Shown: positions 1 to 12,218 of the stretch, piece after piece
Layout: each line of letters starts with the position of its first letter
Position numbering within the stretch: position 1 is the first letter of the stretch
Origin: Verticillium longisporum
Taxonomy: Eukaryota > Ascomycota > Sordariomycetes > Glomerellales > Plectosphaerellaceae
Assembly (NCBI GenBank): GCA_019188255.1
Contig: JAETXT010000010.1
Span: 3,162,001 to 3,226,000, forward strand
Reading direction: 5' to 3'
DNA: 64,000 nt
Position numbers and translations under genes: made by a program
The notes under the pieces: model-generated
What the model saw: only the letters and a program-made list of their open reading frames with translations
What the model was told of the DNA's origin: nothing
The model's database searches: none

Positions 1-769
1 AGGTTGCTGATGGCGCGATGCGATCGCTTCAAAGACGACATGGTGTGAGTCGTGCCTATGCAGCCGCAGGCATGGTATGAGGTGGTGGGTTCAGGGCGAG
101 AGAGAGAGAGAGAGTAAGTGTCGGTAGAGGCGAGGGGTCGTGTTGATAAGTTGTAAATTACGTAGTAGTGGTGTGGTTCCCGGGCAGGTGAGTATGAGGC
201 TCTGGCCCGAAAGTGTATAAAGTCGCGAAAGATGCTGGGGTGAACTCAACAGGGAACGCGACAGGTGCTATCGGGTTGTGGGGTCGACGCGCCGCAAGAC
301 AAAGGGTCGATTGGTGTATCTGCTACCTGGGAAGAAGCTGTCTGGCAGAGGAAGCAGCTTGTACCCGGTACAGGTCTCGAGTGACACAAGCGCTAGCGTG
401 TTTTTGACCACCCCGCCATCCGAAGCTGAAGCTGAATGACGGTACAAGGCAGAAAACGCCTTGGGAGCCCTACTTGGTACAGCCAGCCAAACCCCCACTA
501 CCGTACATCCATGAACGACAGTGACAGGAGCTGTTGGTCAAATCACGGCTCAAGGCTTGCCGCGCTCTCTATCCTCCACCGTCTTAGTCTGTTGAAGTTG
601 CCGAAGATCCTTACCCATGGGAATCCTTACCCATGGGACAAGCTCGCAGACACAAGGCTATGGAAACACAGAGCTAGGCATTCTTCAGTGGGCCAACACA
701 CAAAGTCGATCTGAAGACGCAGTCCAGGAAAGTGCCAGGTAGTACAGGGCGGCGAGCCAAGAGGCCCCG
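1..769. other. intergenic, upstream of the ECD-like gene
   Basis: No convincing gene. It holds a (GA)n run at about 98-114 and a perfect 16-bp tandem duplication (unit atccttacccatggga) at 607-638. The right part must contain the promoter and 5' leader of the gene starting at 770. Short open frames here have no recognisable protein character. Confidence 0.6.
607..638. repeat. perfect 16-bp tandem duplication
   Basis: The unit atccttacccatggga occurs twice in direct succession (607-622 and 623-638), about 130 bp upstream of the next start codon. It looks like a recent slippage or duplication event. Confidence 0.9.
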
Positions 770-2695
770 ATGGCAGACACCGGAGGTCAGGAGAACCCTC
801 TGGACGGGTTAGACAAACGTCTACCTGAAAATTGCGTCGAATACCTGCTGTTCCTCGTCGACCAAAATTCAACTGACCGCCGCAAGGAGCTCTCAAAGCT
901 TGAAGACCTTCGCAAAAACGCCCTGGCGTCAGCCAAGGACGTGGCAAGCGGCTACATATGGCAACGAGGAGAATTCAGCCTCGAGGTGAAAAGTGACCAG
1001 GGTAAGTAAGGCCTTGCGTCTGTCCGTCCCTGCAGTCCCCCGTGGCTAACACCGCCTCCAGGACTCGCCTACGTCCACGGCATCACAGACTACGGCGACT
1101 CTGTGGAAGATGAGTGGCTCATTGTCTTCCTGTTGAGGAAACTGAGTCTTGTCAACCCGAACCTCTGGATACGCATATTCGACAGCGACGGGGAGTTTCT
1201 CCTCATCGAAGCAGCCAATGTGCTCCCAGCATGGCTCAACCCCGAGATGGATCGCAACCGGGCATGGCTGCACCAGGGAAAACTCCACATCATCCCGCTG
1301 AACGACAAGAGAAGCAACAAGATCCTCTCGTTACCGGATGCCCTGGCCTTCATCCGCTCGAGCCCAAAGAGCCTCGTCCAGTCCGACCTCATCGACGCCG
1401 AAGCCTTCTACCGGCTCGAAAAGTACCCAGAGCACATGGCCACGTCGCTCCACCGCTCGCTCGTCACGATCCCGCGCAAGCTGGCCCTCGCCCTCCACGA
1501 AGTGCCCAAGGCCATGGCGCCCGCCGTCGAGGCCTTCTACCTACGCGACCCCATCGCCCTGCAGCCCTTCCTCTCGTCGTCCGCCGACCTGCACTTCCCG
1601 CCGCGCGACCTCGTCACCGTCAGCGCAACGTTCACGCGCGTCCTCTTCGCCCAGCTCCGCTCCCAGCGCTTCGACCTGCCGCAGCCGTGGGCGGACCTCG
1701 TCCAGAGGGCCCCCGACGACCAGGCCCGCCGCCGCCTCGACACGGGCGCCAAGCTCGCCTGCGGCTTCGACATGATGGTCAAGCGCCTGGAAAGGACGGA
1801 CCTGCGCGCCGCGCGCGAGGTCGGCCTCCTGCTCGACGATCTGCGCGAGGACGGCGACGCGGCGCTGCCGACGGACGACGAGATCAGCGCGTGGACCGAC
1901 GCGGGCCGCGACGACGACGACGCCTGGCTCGACATCAACTACGAAGACTTTGAGCGCGAGCTCGACGGGAAGAGCGGCAGCGGCCGCAAACAGGACGGCG
2001 CCGCCAAGTCGGGCTTTGGCGATGCCACCGCCCAAGCGGACCTGCGGAAACTCGTGTCGCGGTTCGAGTCGTTCCTCAACGACGACGCTGCGGGCGTCGA
2101 CGGCGCCGGAGACGACGACGACGACGACGAGATGGACCGCGACAACGACACGGACAGCCTGGGCTCGTGGGACGACGACAGCGAGGACGAGGACAAGGCG
2201 GTGAGCTTTGACGAGGAGGCGTTTGCCCGCATGATGAGGGAGATGATGGGCCTGCCGTCGACGACGGAAGCCGAGGGCCCGCCGGCTGGAGCCCCCAGCC
2301 GCAGCACCACGTCACGCGAAAAGGCAACGATCGACCAGGACGACCAGGGCATCAGAGACCTGGCAGCGCATTTTGAGGCGGAACTGAACGAACACGGGGC
2401 GCTCAAGCTGGACCCCACCCCCGACACGAAGCTGGCGGCGCTAAAGGGAAAGGGGAAAAAAGAGGCGGAGGCGGAGGCGCCCGGGAGCGACGAGGACGAG
2501 AGCACGGACGGGGAGATGGACATTGACTACAACCTCGCCAAGAACCTGCTGGAGAGTTTCAAGGGGCAGGCCGGCATGGCCGGGCCTGCGGGCAACATGC
2601 TGGCCATGATGGGCATGCAGCTGCCGCGCGACGAAGACTTTGGGGACGATGATGATGATGGTCATGCTGCCGGTGCGAACAAGGCAGAAAAGTGA
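770..2695 (+). CDS. ECD: ECD/SGT1-family (ecdysoneless) protein
   Basis: Two exons, 770-1001 and 1062-2695, encode 621 residues. The 60-nt intron has a GTAAGT donor, a gctaac branch site and a CAG acceptor, and splicing restores the frame exactly. The N-terminal half has the family signature, including ENCVEYLLFLVDQ near residue 20, VEDEWLIVFLLRKLS, and DSDGEFLLIEAANVLPAWLN (about 110-150). The C-terminal half is very acidic, with an Asp run near residues 425-450, and is probably disordered. Members of this family (human ECD) act in pre-mRNA splicing and with R2TP/p53-type partners. This is not the Hsp90 co-chaperone also called SGT1, which has TPR, CS and SGS domains. The start is the first ATG that gives the conserved N-terminus. 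It converges with the APH-like gene, 217 nt away. Confidence 0.9.
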
Positions 2696-2912
2696 GAATA
2701 GGAGTAATCTGATCACAATTTTCGTCATGCTACCTAGATTACTCTGCATCTCATCCTATCGCTTACTCTATAAGTCCTTTCATTCGTTTGAAGAATAACT
2801 ATCCGCGCCCCCTTTTTCTTGATCGAGCATTCATCTCTCGCGGGGGGGCAGGTCATCAGAATAGGGGTAAAATGTCAAGGCTCGTCATGCTATCGCTCGG
2901 CTGCACTGCACA

Positions 2913-4372
2913 TCACGCATCCTCCGGCCCCTCGCTCTTCGCCCTCTTAGCAGGGCTCATCTCACCGCTGCGTTTCCTCCGCAGCGTGGGTTTTGGCTCA
3001 CCAATCGCCTCAAGCCTGGTCAGTATATCGTTGAGCCTCTTCCTCGCCGCGAGCTCGTGCCGGCTGCTGTCTTTGCGCGGGCGGTAGAACTCCCTGACCA
3101 CCTGGGTGATGTTGTGGTAACAGTCGTACAATAGCAGCCTGACGTGGGCGTTGGCCTTGTCCTCGATGAGGACAGAATCGAACTTGCTCTGCGGTTCGTT
3201 GCCTTCGCCATCTGCTTCGTGCCCGGCGGCCGCGTCGTTGAAGCCCCTGAGGAACTCGTCGGTCGCGTCTCGGCTGAAGACGGGGGGTCGCCAAAGATGA
3301 AGTGGCTCCAGTCCTTCATGCCGGTCATTGTGATATCGTGTGGCGCCTCAAGCGCCGTCTTGTCTTCCTCTTCTTCTGTCTGCTCGTCGTCCTCTCCAGC
3401 TTGTGAAGATCCAGTCTCCGTCTTTCGGTCTTCCTCGTCTTCGCTATCGTCGTCGTCATCGTCTGTTGCTGGAGTTCCGTGCCTCGCCTTGCGCAACACA
3501 AGTGTGTTCATGTTGTCTCCGGCATCAACAGCAACTAGCCTCGAGCACGTAACCCCCTCAAGAACGTGAGCCAGCCGCCTGTACTGTCGTCGAACGTTGG
3601 CATAGGCGAGCATAACAGCCATGTCCTCTCCGTCCCGTAGCACAGCCTCGAGCATCGAGTGGAAAGCCGTAGCCCACGTCTCGACGCCCTTGGACTGGAT
3701 CATGCGGGCGTTGGCGTCTCGCCTGGCCGAGGGCGTCGAGGCTCCGGAGTGCGAAGGTGTGAGTGTCGGCAGGACGGCAAAGGCAGGACCGAAGCGTCCC
3801 GTGGGCGACACGAGCTCCGACACCCTCCGGCAGAAGCGTCCCGTCTGTAGGTCGACAAGCTTGCGTTCTGATGGGTTCAGGGGCGGGCTCAGGTCTGCTA
3901 TCGGCTTGCCTTGCGTGGGTCTTGTGACGTTGTACTCGATCCTGTGTTCGTTCGAGCCGGCCGAGTGTAGGAGGAGCTGCGGCAGAAAAGTTGCTAGGCG
4001 CGTACTGGTGGAGTGGTCGTCTGAGGAACTATTGCTCGGGCTTCGGACATGTTTACCGTCACGAGACAGAACAACACGGGTCTCTTCTGGCTCAGGTGTC
4101 CTCTCTTGGAGAAGAGGCTTCTTGACATGGAGCCCGGCTAGCCACTTGAGAACGGCAGCTTCGGAGCTAATGGATCCTTGCTCAGAACGCAGCAGTCTGG
4201 CCATGGGCATGGCGGGGAGGGCTATGGCGAGGTTCGTGCCGTTCGTACATTCAACGTCGTAGAGCCTCTGTGAGCGTAGAGACGACACGGGCTGGACATG
4301 TTGGACGGTGACGTCGGGGACGGCACGGCTTATAACAGCCTGCATGGACCTGGTGGGCAGTGTTACGCACAT
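2913..4372 (-). CDS. APH-like phosphotransferase-fold protein, frameshifted
   Basis: The reading frame runs from ATG at 4372 to a stop at 2913-2915 if one base is added near 3282-3287, giving 486 residues. The N-lobe-like start (YDVECTNGTNLAIALP, then LLRSEQGSISSEAAVLKWLAG) and the late motif MTGMKDWSHFIFGDPP match fungal aminoglycoside-phosphotransferase-fold proteins. The canonical HxDxxxxN catalytic loop is not recognisable; the corresponding stretch reads VDAGDNMNTLV, so kinase activity is doubtful. An acidic insert follows it. Downstream of FGDPP the frame breaks in a run of six G (plus strand), and the conserved tail (FSRDATDEFLRGFND ... YDCYHNITQVVREFYRP) continues in another frame. 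No intron explains the shift. The family name is from fold resemblance; antibiotic resistance is not implied. The substrate is unknown. Confidence 0.6.
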
Positions 4373-5469
4373 GGGGCGTTCTGTGGTCTTCGTATGATGG
4401 CCCTGAGGGTTCTCTCCTCCGTGTTGCACAGAGAGAAAGACTAGGTGTGGGAGAGAGCGTCCGCCGTTCTCGAACAGCCCTTTTTCCGCGAGCTGGACGG
4501 CAGATTGCAGATCTGCGAAACGTCTTGCGAGGCGTGTACTGGGTCGCAAGGGGCCCAGTCGGAGTTGTTGTAACTGTGGCTGTAGTTGGAGGCTGTCGAG
4601 CAGAGTCGTACACACCAGATGTTGGTAAACGATGTATCTGATTAGTGTACGAATATGGGCAAGGCAAGACTCTTAGTTCCTGATGCAAGATGCGAGTGAA
4701 GTTGAAGGAGAGTCGGCTGAGATGGAAGGTTGCCAAGATATAGATGATATGAGGATGTGTATTATAATATGTGGAATGAGAAGAAAGGGGGAGAGTTTGC
4801 CTGTCGGCTCCTTGTCGTAGTGTGTCTGCAACAGACAAGCAAGGAGGCCACTACCAGTGCAGGCATGAGGCGAAAGAGAGACGCTGGCTATCAGTGGAAT
4901 GAGCCGCAAGCGAATGGACAGAGTCCGACGCAGTCAGTGCAGCCAGGTTGCAGGCAAGCAGGTTGCGTCGAGCGGGTTCCGCTGTTCAAGTCCGGGATGG
5001 TAAGAGCCGAGCGAAGGATAGGATCAGTACCCAAGAGGTACAACTGCGGGATTGGCGTTGATGACAGGACCAGGGGTGGGACAGGGTGATGGACCAGGGG
5101 GTGGGAGGGAGTGGGCATGAAAGCGAGTTGCAGGACGTTGCAGGAAGAGTAGCAGGAGTAGGAGTAGGAGGATCCGGTTACCGGAACGACGCTATTTGTC
5201 GACAAGACGAACAGGCGAGCCGAGCAAAAGGGATGGGGGGGCTTATGGCCAACTTTGTGCGTTGTGGCGGCCTGGTAGTTTTGGCGATCAAAGGCAGAAG
5301 CGGTGATAGGAGACGAGGCGAGACATGGCAGAGGGCTGAAAGGAGTGGTGGTGAAGCGAGAGGCTTGCTCGCTGCGCAGCCTTGAGCAAGCGAATAGACG
5401 AGCAAGCGAGCCTCGAAGCCTCAAAGCTTGCGCTTGGTTGGCAACGAGAGAGTGGATGAGGGAGAGGGG

Positions 5470-5492
5470 GAGAGAGAGAGAGAGAGAGAGAG
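5470..5492. repeat. (GA)n microsatellite
   Basis: An uninterrupted GA dinucleotide run in the intergenic region. It gives rise to poly-Leu/Ser pseudo-frames on the other strand. Confidence 0.9.
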
Positions 5493-6282
5493 TGAGTGAG
5501 AGAGTGACAGTGACAGCCATGTCGACAAGACAAGCAACGCGCCTGGCGATCCAGCGATCCAGTGATCCACTGGGCGTCTCGGGTGCATAGTAGTACGGTT
5601 CCTGTTCGCTTAATGGGACGCCCGAAAACGCCAGTGCCTACACCGTAAGAAGCAGTTTGGGACGATTAGGTGGACGTGGACCCAAGTGACCGGGCGGGTG
5701 GCCCGTTGGGGCTGTCATGGTCGTTGCATACCTAGGTAAGTTAGCTAATGATACACAAGCTAGGTACCAACCAGCACGAGGACGACCACGACCACGACCA
5801 AGAGCACGAGCACAAGCGTCAACCCACATCCAGGACCCAAGCCGGAGGGCTGCGCTAGAGAGAAAGTGGGCATGTGAGACGAGTAGGTCAGATGCCCGCT
5901 AGAGGCCCAGGCACTCACCTCACTGGGCATGATAGGAATTATGTATGAACAAGGGAGAAACAAGATCGATACTTGCCAAAGCCACGCCGCTGCGTAATCC
6001 GAAAATCGCTTCTGCCCCGACCCGTCCCGGGGTTGGAAGAAGGGGGGAGACGGGGTAGAAAGTTGCAAGGCCAGGTCCCTGGTGAGGGCGTTTCCTCCTC
6101 GACCTACCCTTCGTAGTTCCGTTCGTAGTTCCGAAAGATGGCTTCCCACCCCTGGAGATATCCTGCAGTCGTCTCCGGCAGACATAGCCCGGAAGGGTGC
6201 GGGCGCGCGTGCGTACGTGGATAGAGATTGTACGAATGCGAATAGGGCCAGGGCCTCGTCATGGTGAGCGAGAGCGAGAAGG

Positions 6283-6284
<2 letters not shown>

Positions 6285-6314
<30 letters not shown>
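6285..6314. repeat. (GA)n microsatellite
   Basis: A GA dinucleotide run of about 30 nt in the same intergenic region, followed by imperfect AAGAGCAAG repeats. Confidence 0.9.
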
Positions 6315-6319
<5 letters not shown>

Positions 6320-7262
6320 CAAGAGCAAGGGACCTGGTTCGGACATGAGCGTTTGAGGGTCTCTGACATGGGATGCCGACCATGCTCATGCGAAGCTGCG
6401 TATGCATCCAATGCGACTTGCAGCATGACAGCGCAGAGAAAAGATCCGTCCCGACTGTTTGTTTTCACCGACCAATCCGAAGCGATCTTCATCCATTTTC
6501 GCCCGAGGAGTAAAGAGGGAGGGAAAAGTAGGCATGCGATGAGATTGGATAGACAGTCTTGACAGCTTTGTGTCAACTCGTTCGGTTCAAGGTCCGGTCA
6601 ACCAAGCTCTGGCATTGGTCGAGATTTTTTTTTTGGTGTGTGTATTGCTTCTTCTTTTCCACACAGTCTGGCCACTGGGGGTTTTTGGGTCCAATCCAAA
6701 GCCGGATGGCGGAGGGGGCACCTTGTAGCTGGGGGAGCTGGGGGAGCTGGGAACTCATGAGGTTGAGCTGAAGGGAACGAGACGCAAATCAAGAGTTGGG
6801 GTTGAGAAAACGTACCTGGCTAGAGATGACAGTGGACGTGCCCATTGGCTGATGCTCTGGATGGAAAATTGGGGATCGAAGGGCCCAGGAGCATGGGGAA
6901 GCGAGCCGGAGATTTGGTGATTGGTCGACAGCAAGCGAGCCAAAGCCTCCTTCCCCGTCGTGGAGGGTCCTGCCTCTGGATCGATTGGCTCACCTTGTGC
7001 CTTTGCACGATGCACTCTAAAGACTGGGGGGCTTGGGGGGTGAGGAAAGGGTGGGGGGTGGATGAGGGGAGAGCGAACCAGCACTTTGACGCTTCATGTG
7101 AGAGATGTCGCTTCCTGTGGAAAAGAAAATGAATGACCAAAGGACCAGCCCCCCAACTTCCACAGGTACCGAGTAAGCTTCTCAATGGGGGTGAATGTAG
7201 GCAGGAGCAACGTAGTGTTCGGTCCTACGTCGGTGCTTCTTCTCCACGTCAGTACCTCTTTC

Positions 7263-7386
7263 CTCACTGCCTACCTACTACCAGAAGTTAGGTACCGTCG
7301 AAGGAAGGACATGACCGCCGAAAGCAGCCATATCAACTACCTACCTTAGTACCTCCTTAGGTAGGTACCTACCTTAGGTAGGCATG
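7263..7386. repeat. ACCTA/TAGGT palindrome cluster
   Basis: Dense copies of ACCTA and TAGGT include a perfect 16-bp palindrome, aggtaggtacctacct, at 7359-7374. Similar clusters recur near 35.3, 39.7, 42.3, 47.2 and 47.5 kb, always outside coding sequence. Confidence 0.85.
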
Positions 7387-8462
7387 ACATCTCGAACAGT
7401 GTCCTTGTCCTAATCCTACGAGACCCGAATCCCAAAGCGGCCATGCTGTAGGTCTTTCCCCTTCTTGAGAAACGAACATGTTCACCTTGAAGCTCGCTCG
7501 ACAGATGTGCCGCCCGCCTCGACTTGGAGTTGAGCCTCCAGCTCCAACGACGTCTCCTCGTGTCTCAAGGGGAGATAAGTCACACTCGCACGCAGACGCG
7601 GCAACAAGGCAACGAGGCAAAGAGGTGGCATGACACTCAGGTAGATACATGTAAATGTCTCTGCCATGCACTTTGGAACTTCGCTAGAACGTCTGGAAGG
7701 AACCGTGCCGAGAGGGTCCTCTCTCCGACCCTCCTCAGACCCTCCTCAGACCCTCTGCTCGTCAAAATTGTCGCAATAGGGCTTAGCGTGGCCGCCCGGA
7801 GCGAGCGTCATTTTAGCCTGATCGACCAAGGGTGCACGCCAACCGAGACCAGGGCCACCACCACTGTCGCAAGCAGAAGTCAGAGAGGGCAGAGGTAGAG
7901 GCAGAAGCTGTCATTACATTAGGTTTGGCCCTCGTTGCCCTTTGGAATCCCCGCTGCGAAAATCCAAGGCCCATCTCGGAGCCGGACGGGGGACCAGCAT
8001 CTAAAGCCGACAAATCTCGTTGAGTGGGGGATCAGGTTGAGACCACCGGGAGAGGCGAAGGTACCAAATATGACGCCCCAAGGAGCAAAATGGTGTAGCT
8101 GGCCTGTGCCTCGAGGGAATGATGACTGATGCTGATGCTCGATATGTCGCCCGCCACGTTACCGCCGCTGATGACAGGCCGACCACCCGCATACCATCCA
8201 TCTCCCACACCGGGAGCCTCAATTGGCATCTGTCTAGACGCAAGGGCTGGCATTCCGGCTTGAACCATCATCCAACTCCAACTCGTCTAACTCCTCCAGC
8301 TCCTCCAGCTGCGCGCTGACGGCGCACGTTACCCATTGCTGGCGGACGCCCGACCTGCATCCTGGCCGTGGAGCGGTCTCGCCCACCCCCGAGGATCAGA
8401 GCTGACCGACGCGAAGGCTTGCACTGGCTCGCGCACTCTCAAAGGCCTAGCCCATCCGTCAA

Positions 8463-9916
8463 TCACGAGCTCGCTTTCGCCTCCTCGTCGTGCGTCTCAT
8501 TTACAACCACGGGCGCCGGCGTGTCTGAAGACGCAGCCACAGCATCAGCCTCAGCCGCCTTGTTGCCTCCCTTGGGCTTCGCTACTGCCTTGTGGAGCTC
8601 GTTGATGTTGTAGCGCTTGAGCTCCTCCCACTCCTTTCCATCGACGACGCTCATGCCGCAGAAGTTCTGATGGGGTCGCCCTCAACGTCAGCTGTCATAT
8701 CCACGAGACGGCAGACCATGGGGGACGGTGCGAAAAGGATGGTCACGCGCGAACTGTACCTTGTAAACATCAATAAGGATGACCTTGTCTGGATTATCCA
8801 GGTTGACCTTGTGCTGCTTGCCAATCAAGCCCGCCACCTGATCAATGACCTCGTTGCGCTTGATGTCGCTGTTGGCACGGATCGAGGGCCTGATCGCATA
8901 CTGTCACACACCACCTTCTTTAGCATACGCTCCTCGTTCAAATAGTTCACGTGGGAAAACCTGGGCTTCTTCCGAGCCAGACCTCGCTTGACATACCGTG
9001 TAAGGCGCCTGACCCTCGCCAGCAGCGCCCTTCTGCGCATCCTCGCTCCCATCCTCCGCCTTGACGCCCTGGAACCACGGCGCGAGCGCCTGCCTGGCCA
9101 CCTTGTCCACGCCGCTGGCCACCTTGCCCGTCACGGCTACGGGTGTCAGGCGGTTGATGTACCTCGTCTTCCTCTCCATGACGTTGGCGCACCCCTTGGC
9201 ATCCGTGCACATGCGCCGACACAGCGCGACAGGGTCGACGGGCTCCCGCGTCTTGAGGAAGAAGACGCACTCAATGTCGGCACGCACAATGGCGAACGCC
9301 CCCTTGGGCTTCGGCTCCTTCGACTTGAAACCCTCCATCTCCTTGCGGATCGACGCCTCAATGTCGTCCTCGTCGTCTTCCCCGGGCACCGCCGCCTCGT
9401 CCGCAGGAGGGGCGATCCCGTACATCGTCTCGCCGAGCTGCACGACACGTCAGCACACACGGCAGCCCAGGGGTGCAAAGGGGCGGGACGGCAGCAAGGC
9501 GAAGGGCATCCATCACCAGAACTGTCCCGCAGCAATAAGAAAGGGGGAAAAAAAAAACCAACCTCGTTGCAGAGCTTCTCAAACTCGACAATCGCCTTGC
9601 GGTCCATGCCCCGGACAAACGTCACCCAGATACCCTGCCCTCCGGCCTCGAGATGCGCATCCTTCTCGCTCAGCTTGGCCAGGTTCAATTTGTGCGCCGT
9701 CGTCTGCCAGGCCCCCGCGTTGCCGCCCTGTCGCCGTCAGTGCTGCGTTCCAAACCAGTGTCTACAAAGAAAAAAAAAAGGGTGCTCCGACTGGAAAACC
9801 AGCGACTTGTTCAGCCAGCGACTTGTCAGAAAGCGAGGACCTACCTTGCTCTTCTTAAAGGGCCGATCCCCACCGCCGCCTTGGCCGCCCTGTTTCCTCT
9901 TGGGAGCATCCGACAT
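8463..9916 (-). CDS. TAN1: THUMP-domain tRNA acetylation factor TAN1
   Basis: Five exons (9845-9916, 9563-9727, 8997-9437, 8760-8900, 8463-8666) all join in phase 0 and give 340 residues. The start MSDAPKRKQ is a basic, Gly-rich N-tail. The conserved body includes GIWVTFVRGMDRKAIVEFEKLC, then ADIECVFFLKTREPVDPV. The C-terminal THUMP region is spread over exons 3-5 (YAIRPSIRANSDIKRNEVID, NPDKVILIDVYK, NFCGMSVVDGKEWEELKRYN). Family members (yeast Tan1, human THUMPD1) bind tRNA and guide Kre33/NAT10 to make ac4C12 in tRNA-Ser and tRNA-Leu. The C-tail after ELHK is low-complexity Ala/Glu. It is tandem with PDC on the same strand. A run of about ten A/T in intron 2 replaces a normal pyrimidine tract. 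Confidence 0.92.
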
Positions 9917-10329
9917 TGTCGCTTTCGTGAGAATGAACCTTTGATATTCTTGGAGTGACGGTGAATTGTTGCTTCGAGACGGCGTGAGTTCTTGGTGATA
10001 GGATGATGGGTCGCGTTGAGCTAGGTTTTCATACGCTTCCAGGTGAAGCTTCAGCGATTGAAAAGTACGTACCCACATACTCACCAGCCAGCTGTGTCGT
10101 CAGGGGCCCCACCTCGTACACACAGACCATCATTACCGCATGCATCACAGAGCCTCCGATGACTTGCTTCGCCGTTGACTGGACATGTCCCACGTTGCTC
10201 AAGAGAATATCGAGGGTAATATTAGTGGTTTATTTTGGTAATTTCTGTTCAGTCCTTACAACGCATTATTCTCCTCTCCTCCGACCTCAGGTCTTGCAAC
10301 AATCTCCCCGTGAAAACCTCATGAATACA
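9917..10329. other. intergenic between TAN1 start and PDC end
   Basis: 413 bp holding the TAN1 promoter and 5' leader (high-coordinate side of 9916) and the PDC 3' region. AT content rises around 10200-10280, as expected for the PDC 3' end. No gene seen. Confidence 0.6.
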
Positions 10330-12218
10330 CTAGCTGTCCTTCGCATTCGTCTTGGCGCTGGCCTCTGCCGTCATGACGAGTGCCCTCGGCGCATCCTTCT
10401 TCTCCATGTAGAGCTCGACAAACTGCACCTCCTTGGCATTGTTGAAGCTCTCGTCCTTGAAGAGCTTGTCGAGCTCCTCCTTGGTGCGAACCTGGAATTT
10501 CTTGGCCGTCTTGTCGGTGCCGCCGAACACCGTGACTGTGTCCTGGTACTTCCACTGAACAACATCATTGTACCCGGCGTCCATGCCGTGGATGAAACGC
10601 TCGATCGTGTAGCCGTCGTTGCAAATGACAAAGCTGTGAGTGCTCGTTAGCCATATAAACTAGACAGGTTGGGTAGAGAGTGGAACTCACATTGTCACTC
10701 TGAGTTGATGGCGGATCATGGTGGTGACCTCTTGGGCGGTGAGCTGGAATGATCCATCGCCCACGAACAGGATAGTCCGCCTGTCAGTCTGGGCGTCCTT
10801 GGAAGCCAGAGCAGCGCCCTGGCAAGCGCCGACAGACCACCCGATGCTGCCCCAGAGAACCTGGCTCAGAGCCGTGACACCACTTGGGAAGGCTGTGTCC
10901 CAGATGCCGAAATTGGCAGTGCCAGTCTCCGTCACTACAATGTCATTCTTGCGTAGGAAGTGGCCTACCCTGGGCCACAGCCACGCCTGAGTAATTGTCT
11001 GTGACGAGTCCTCCTCCTTTGTCGGCAAGGCGACAGGGGCATCTGGCGACGGGATGACCGACAGTTTGCTGAGGTCAAGCTTCTCCGTCACCTTACGGAG
11101 CACGCCCCGCATCTTGACGCCAGGATATTCCGAGTATCGTACCACGGTGTGTGTGCTGTGGAAGTCAATGGTGTTGAGCTGAGAGGTCCGGTACGAGAAG
11201 CCGGCTGTGTTGAAGTCGCTCTGTGAATTGATTAGCCAAAATCAGTTCCTACGTGGGAGATCCTGCAGCTCACCTTGAGAGTACCGATGGACAAGATCAA
11301 GTCCGCCGACTCTATCTTCTCCTTGACTTCGGGTCGCGAGGCCTCGCCGGCATAAACACCACCGTAGTTGGAGTGTGTCTCGTTAATGGCACTCTTTCCC
11401 ATGGGCGTCACAAAAACGGGGATACCAGACTTCTCCAACAACGCGTGGGTCTCGTCTAGCACTCTGTGACGAATAGCACAGGCGTCAACGAGCATGACCG
11501 GCTTCTTGGCAGCGTGAAGGTACTTCAAGACGACATCGACGACGTAGTCCTCCTTTTCTGGGTCGTTGGGTGCCTCCTCAAGATCAATGGGTGTCTTGAG
11601 TCGGGCGCCCTCGATCTTCTTTTCCACCATGTCGGTAGGCAACATGATGTAGACGGGCCTGCTCTGAATGTAGCACTGCTGAAGAGCATGATCAATCTGG
11701 GTTGCAATCTCGGCAGGGTTGTTGAGCTTGGCCATGTTGCAGGAGATCTGGGAGCTCATGTTGGCGAAGACATTGAAATCGCCATTGCCAAGAGTGTGGT
11801 GCAATAGCATACCGTTTCGCTGTGACACGGTGGAGGGGCAGCCGACAATGTGAACGACGGGAATGTGTTCCGAATAGGCGCCGGCGAGGGCGTTGATGGC
11901 CGATAGCTCACCTACGCCAAAGGTGGTCATGATGGCCGAGACGCCCTTGACACGGGCATAGCCATCTGCAGCATACCCTAGGGAATTCCGTCAATCGAGC
12001 TGTTAAGCGAAGCTTTCCGTCATGAACTCACCTGCGTTGAGCTCATTGACGCTGCCCACCCATTTTACGCCGGCCTTGGGAAGGTAGTCCAGTGCGACGA
12101 GGTTGTAGTCGCCGGGCAGTCCGTGAAGTGAGCGGACGCCAATCTCGTAGAGTCTCTTGTACAAGTAGGTAGCCACCTCAATGGGCTCCTCGAGCCCTTG
12201 TTCGCGAATACTGGCCAT
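10330..12218 (-). CDS. PDC: pyruvate decarboxylase
   Basis: Four exons (12032-12218, 11274-11977, 10691-11220, 10330-10633) give 574 residues, the usual length for fungal PDC. It converts pyruvate to acetaldehyde and CO2 in the cytosol, feeding ethanol formation or acetyl-CoA synthesis. Visible features are [15 protein letters not shown] with the cofactor glutamate in [18 protein letters not shown], the His-His pair in [12 protein letters not shown], and the thiamine-diphosphate motif GDGS at 451-454 ending at N479 ([12 protein letters not shown]). The junction at G63 is split g|gg, and the third junction splits an Ile codon. A TATA-like box lies about 140 nt upstream of the ATG, which suits a strongly expressed glycolytic-type gene. 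No lesions seen. Confidence 0.97.

Larger units (their letters stand above)
4373..8462. other. 4.1 kb intergenic region, repeats, no gene recognised
   Basis: It holds the promoter of the APH-like gene at its left edge and the 3' side of TAN1 at its right edge. Between them are (GA)n tracts near 5470-5492 and 6285-6314, G-rich stretches around 6660-7060, and ACCTA/TAGGT palindrome clusters near 5730-5765 and 7263-7386. Open frames of 60-215 codons are low-complexity products of these repeats (Ser/Leu runs) and match no family I know. A lineage-specific or noncoding transcript cannot be excluded. Confidence 0.6.

Noticed and set aside
770..2695. Hsp90 co-chaperone SGT1
   Set aside because: There are no TPR, CS or SGS domains; the name SGT1 is shared by the unrelated ECD family.
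2913..4372. Aminoglycoside resistance gene
   Set aside because: The APH fold is widespread in fungal proteins of unknown substrate, and the catalytic loop is not intact.
5760..6407. 215-codon minus-strand frame with long Ser-Leu run
   Set aside because: The run is a direct translation of the (GA)n microsatellite and nothing else in it is protein-like.
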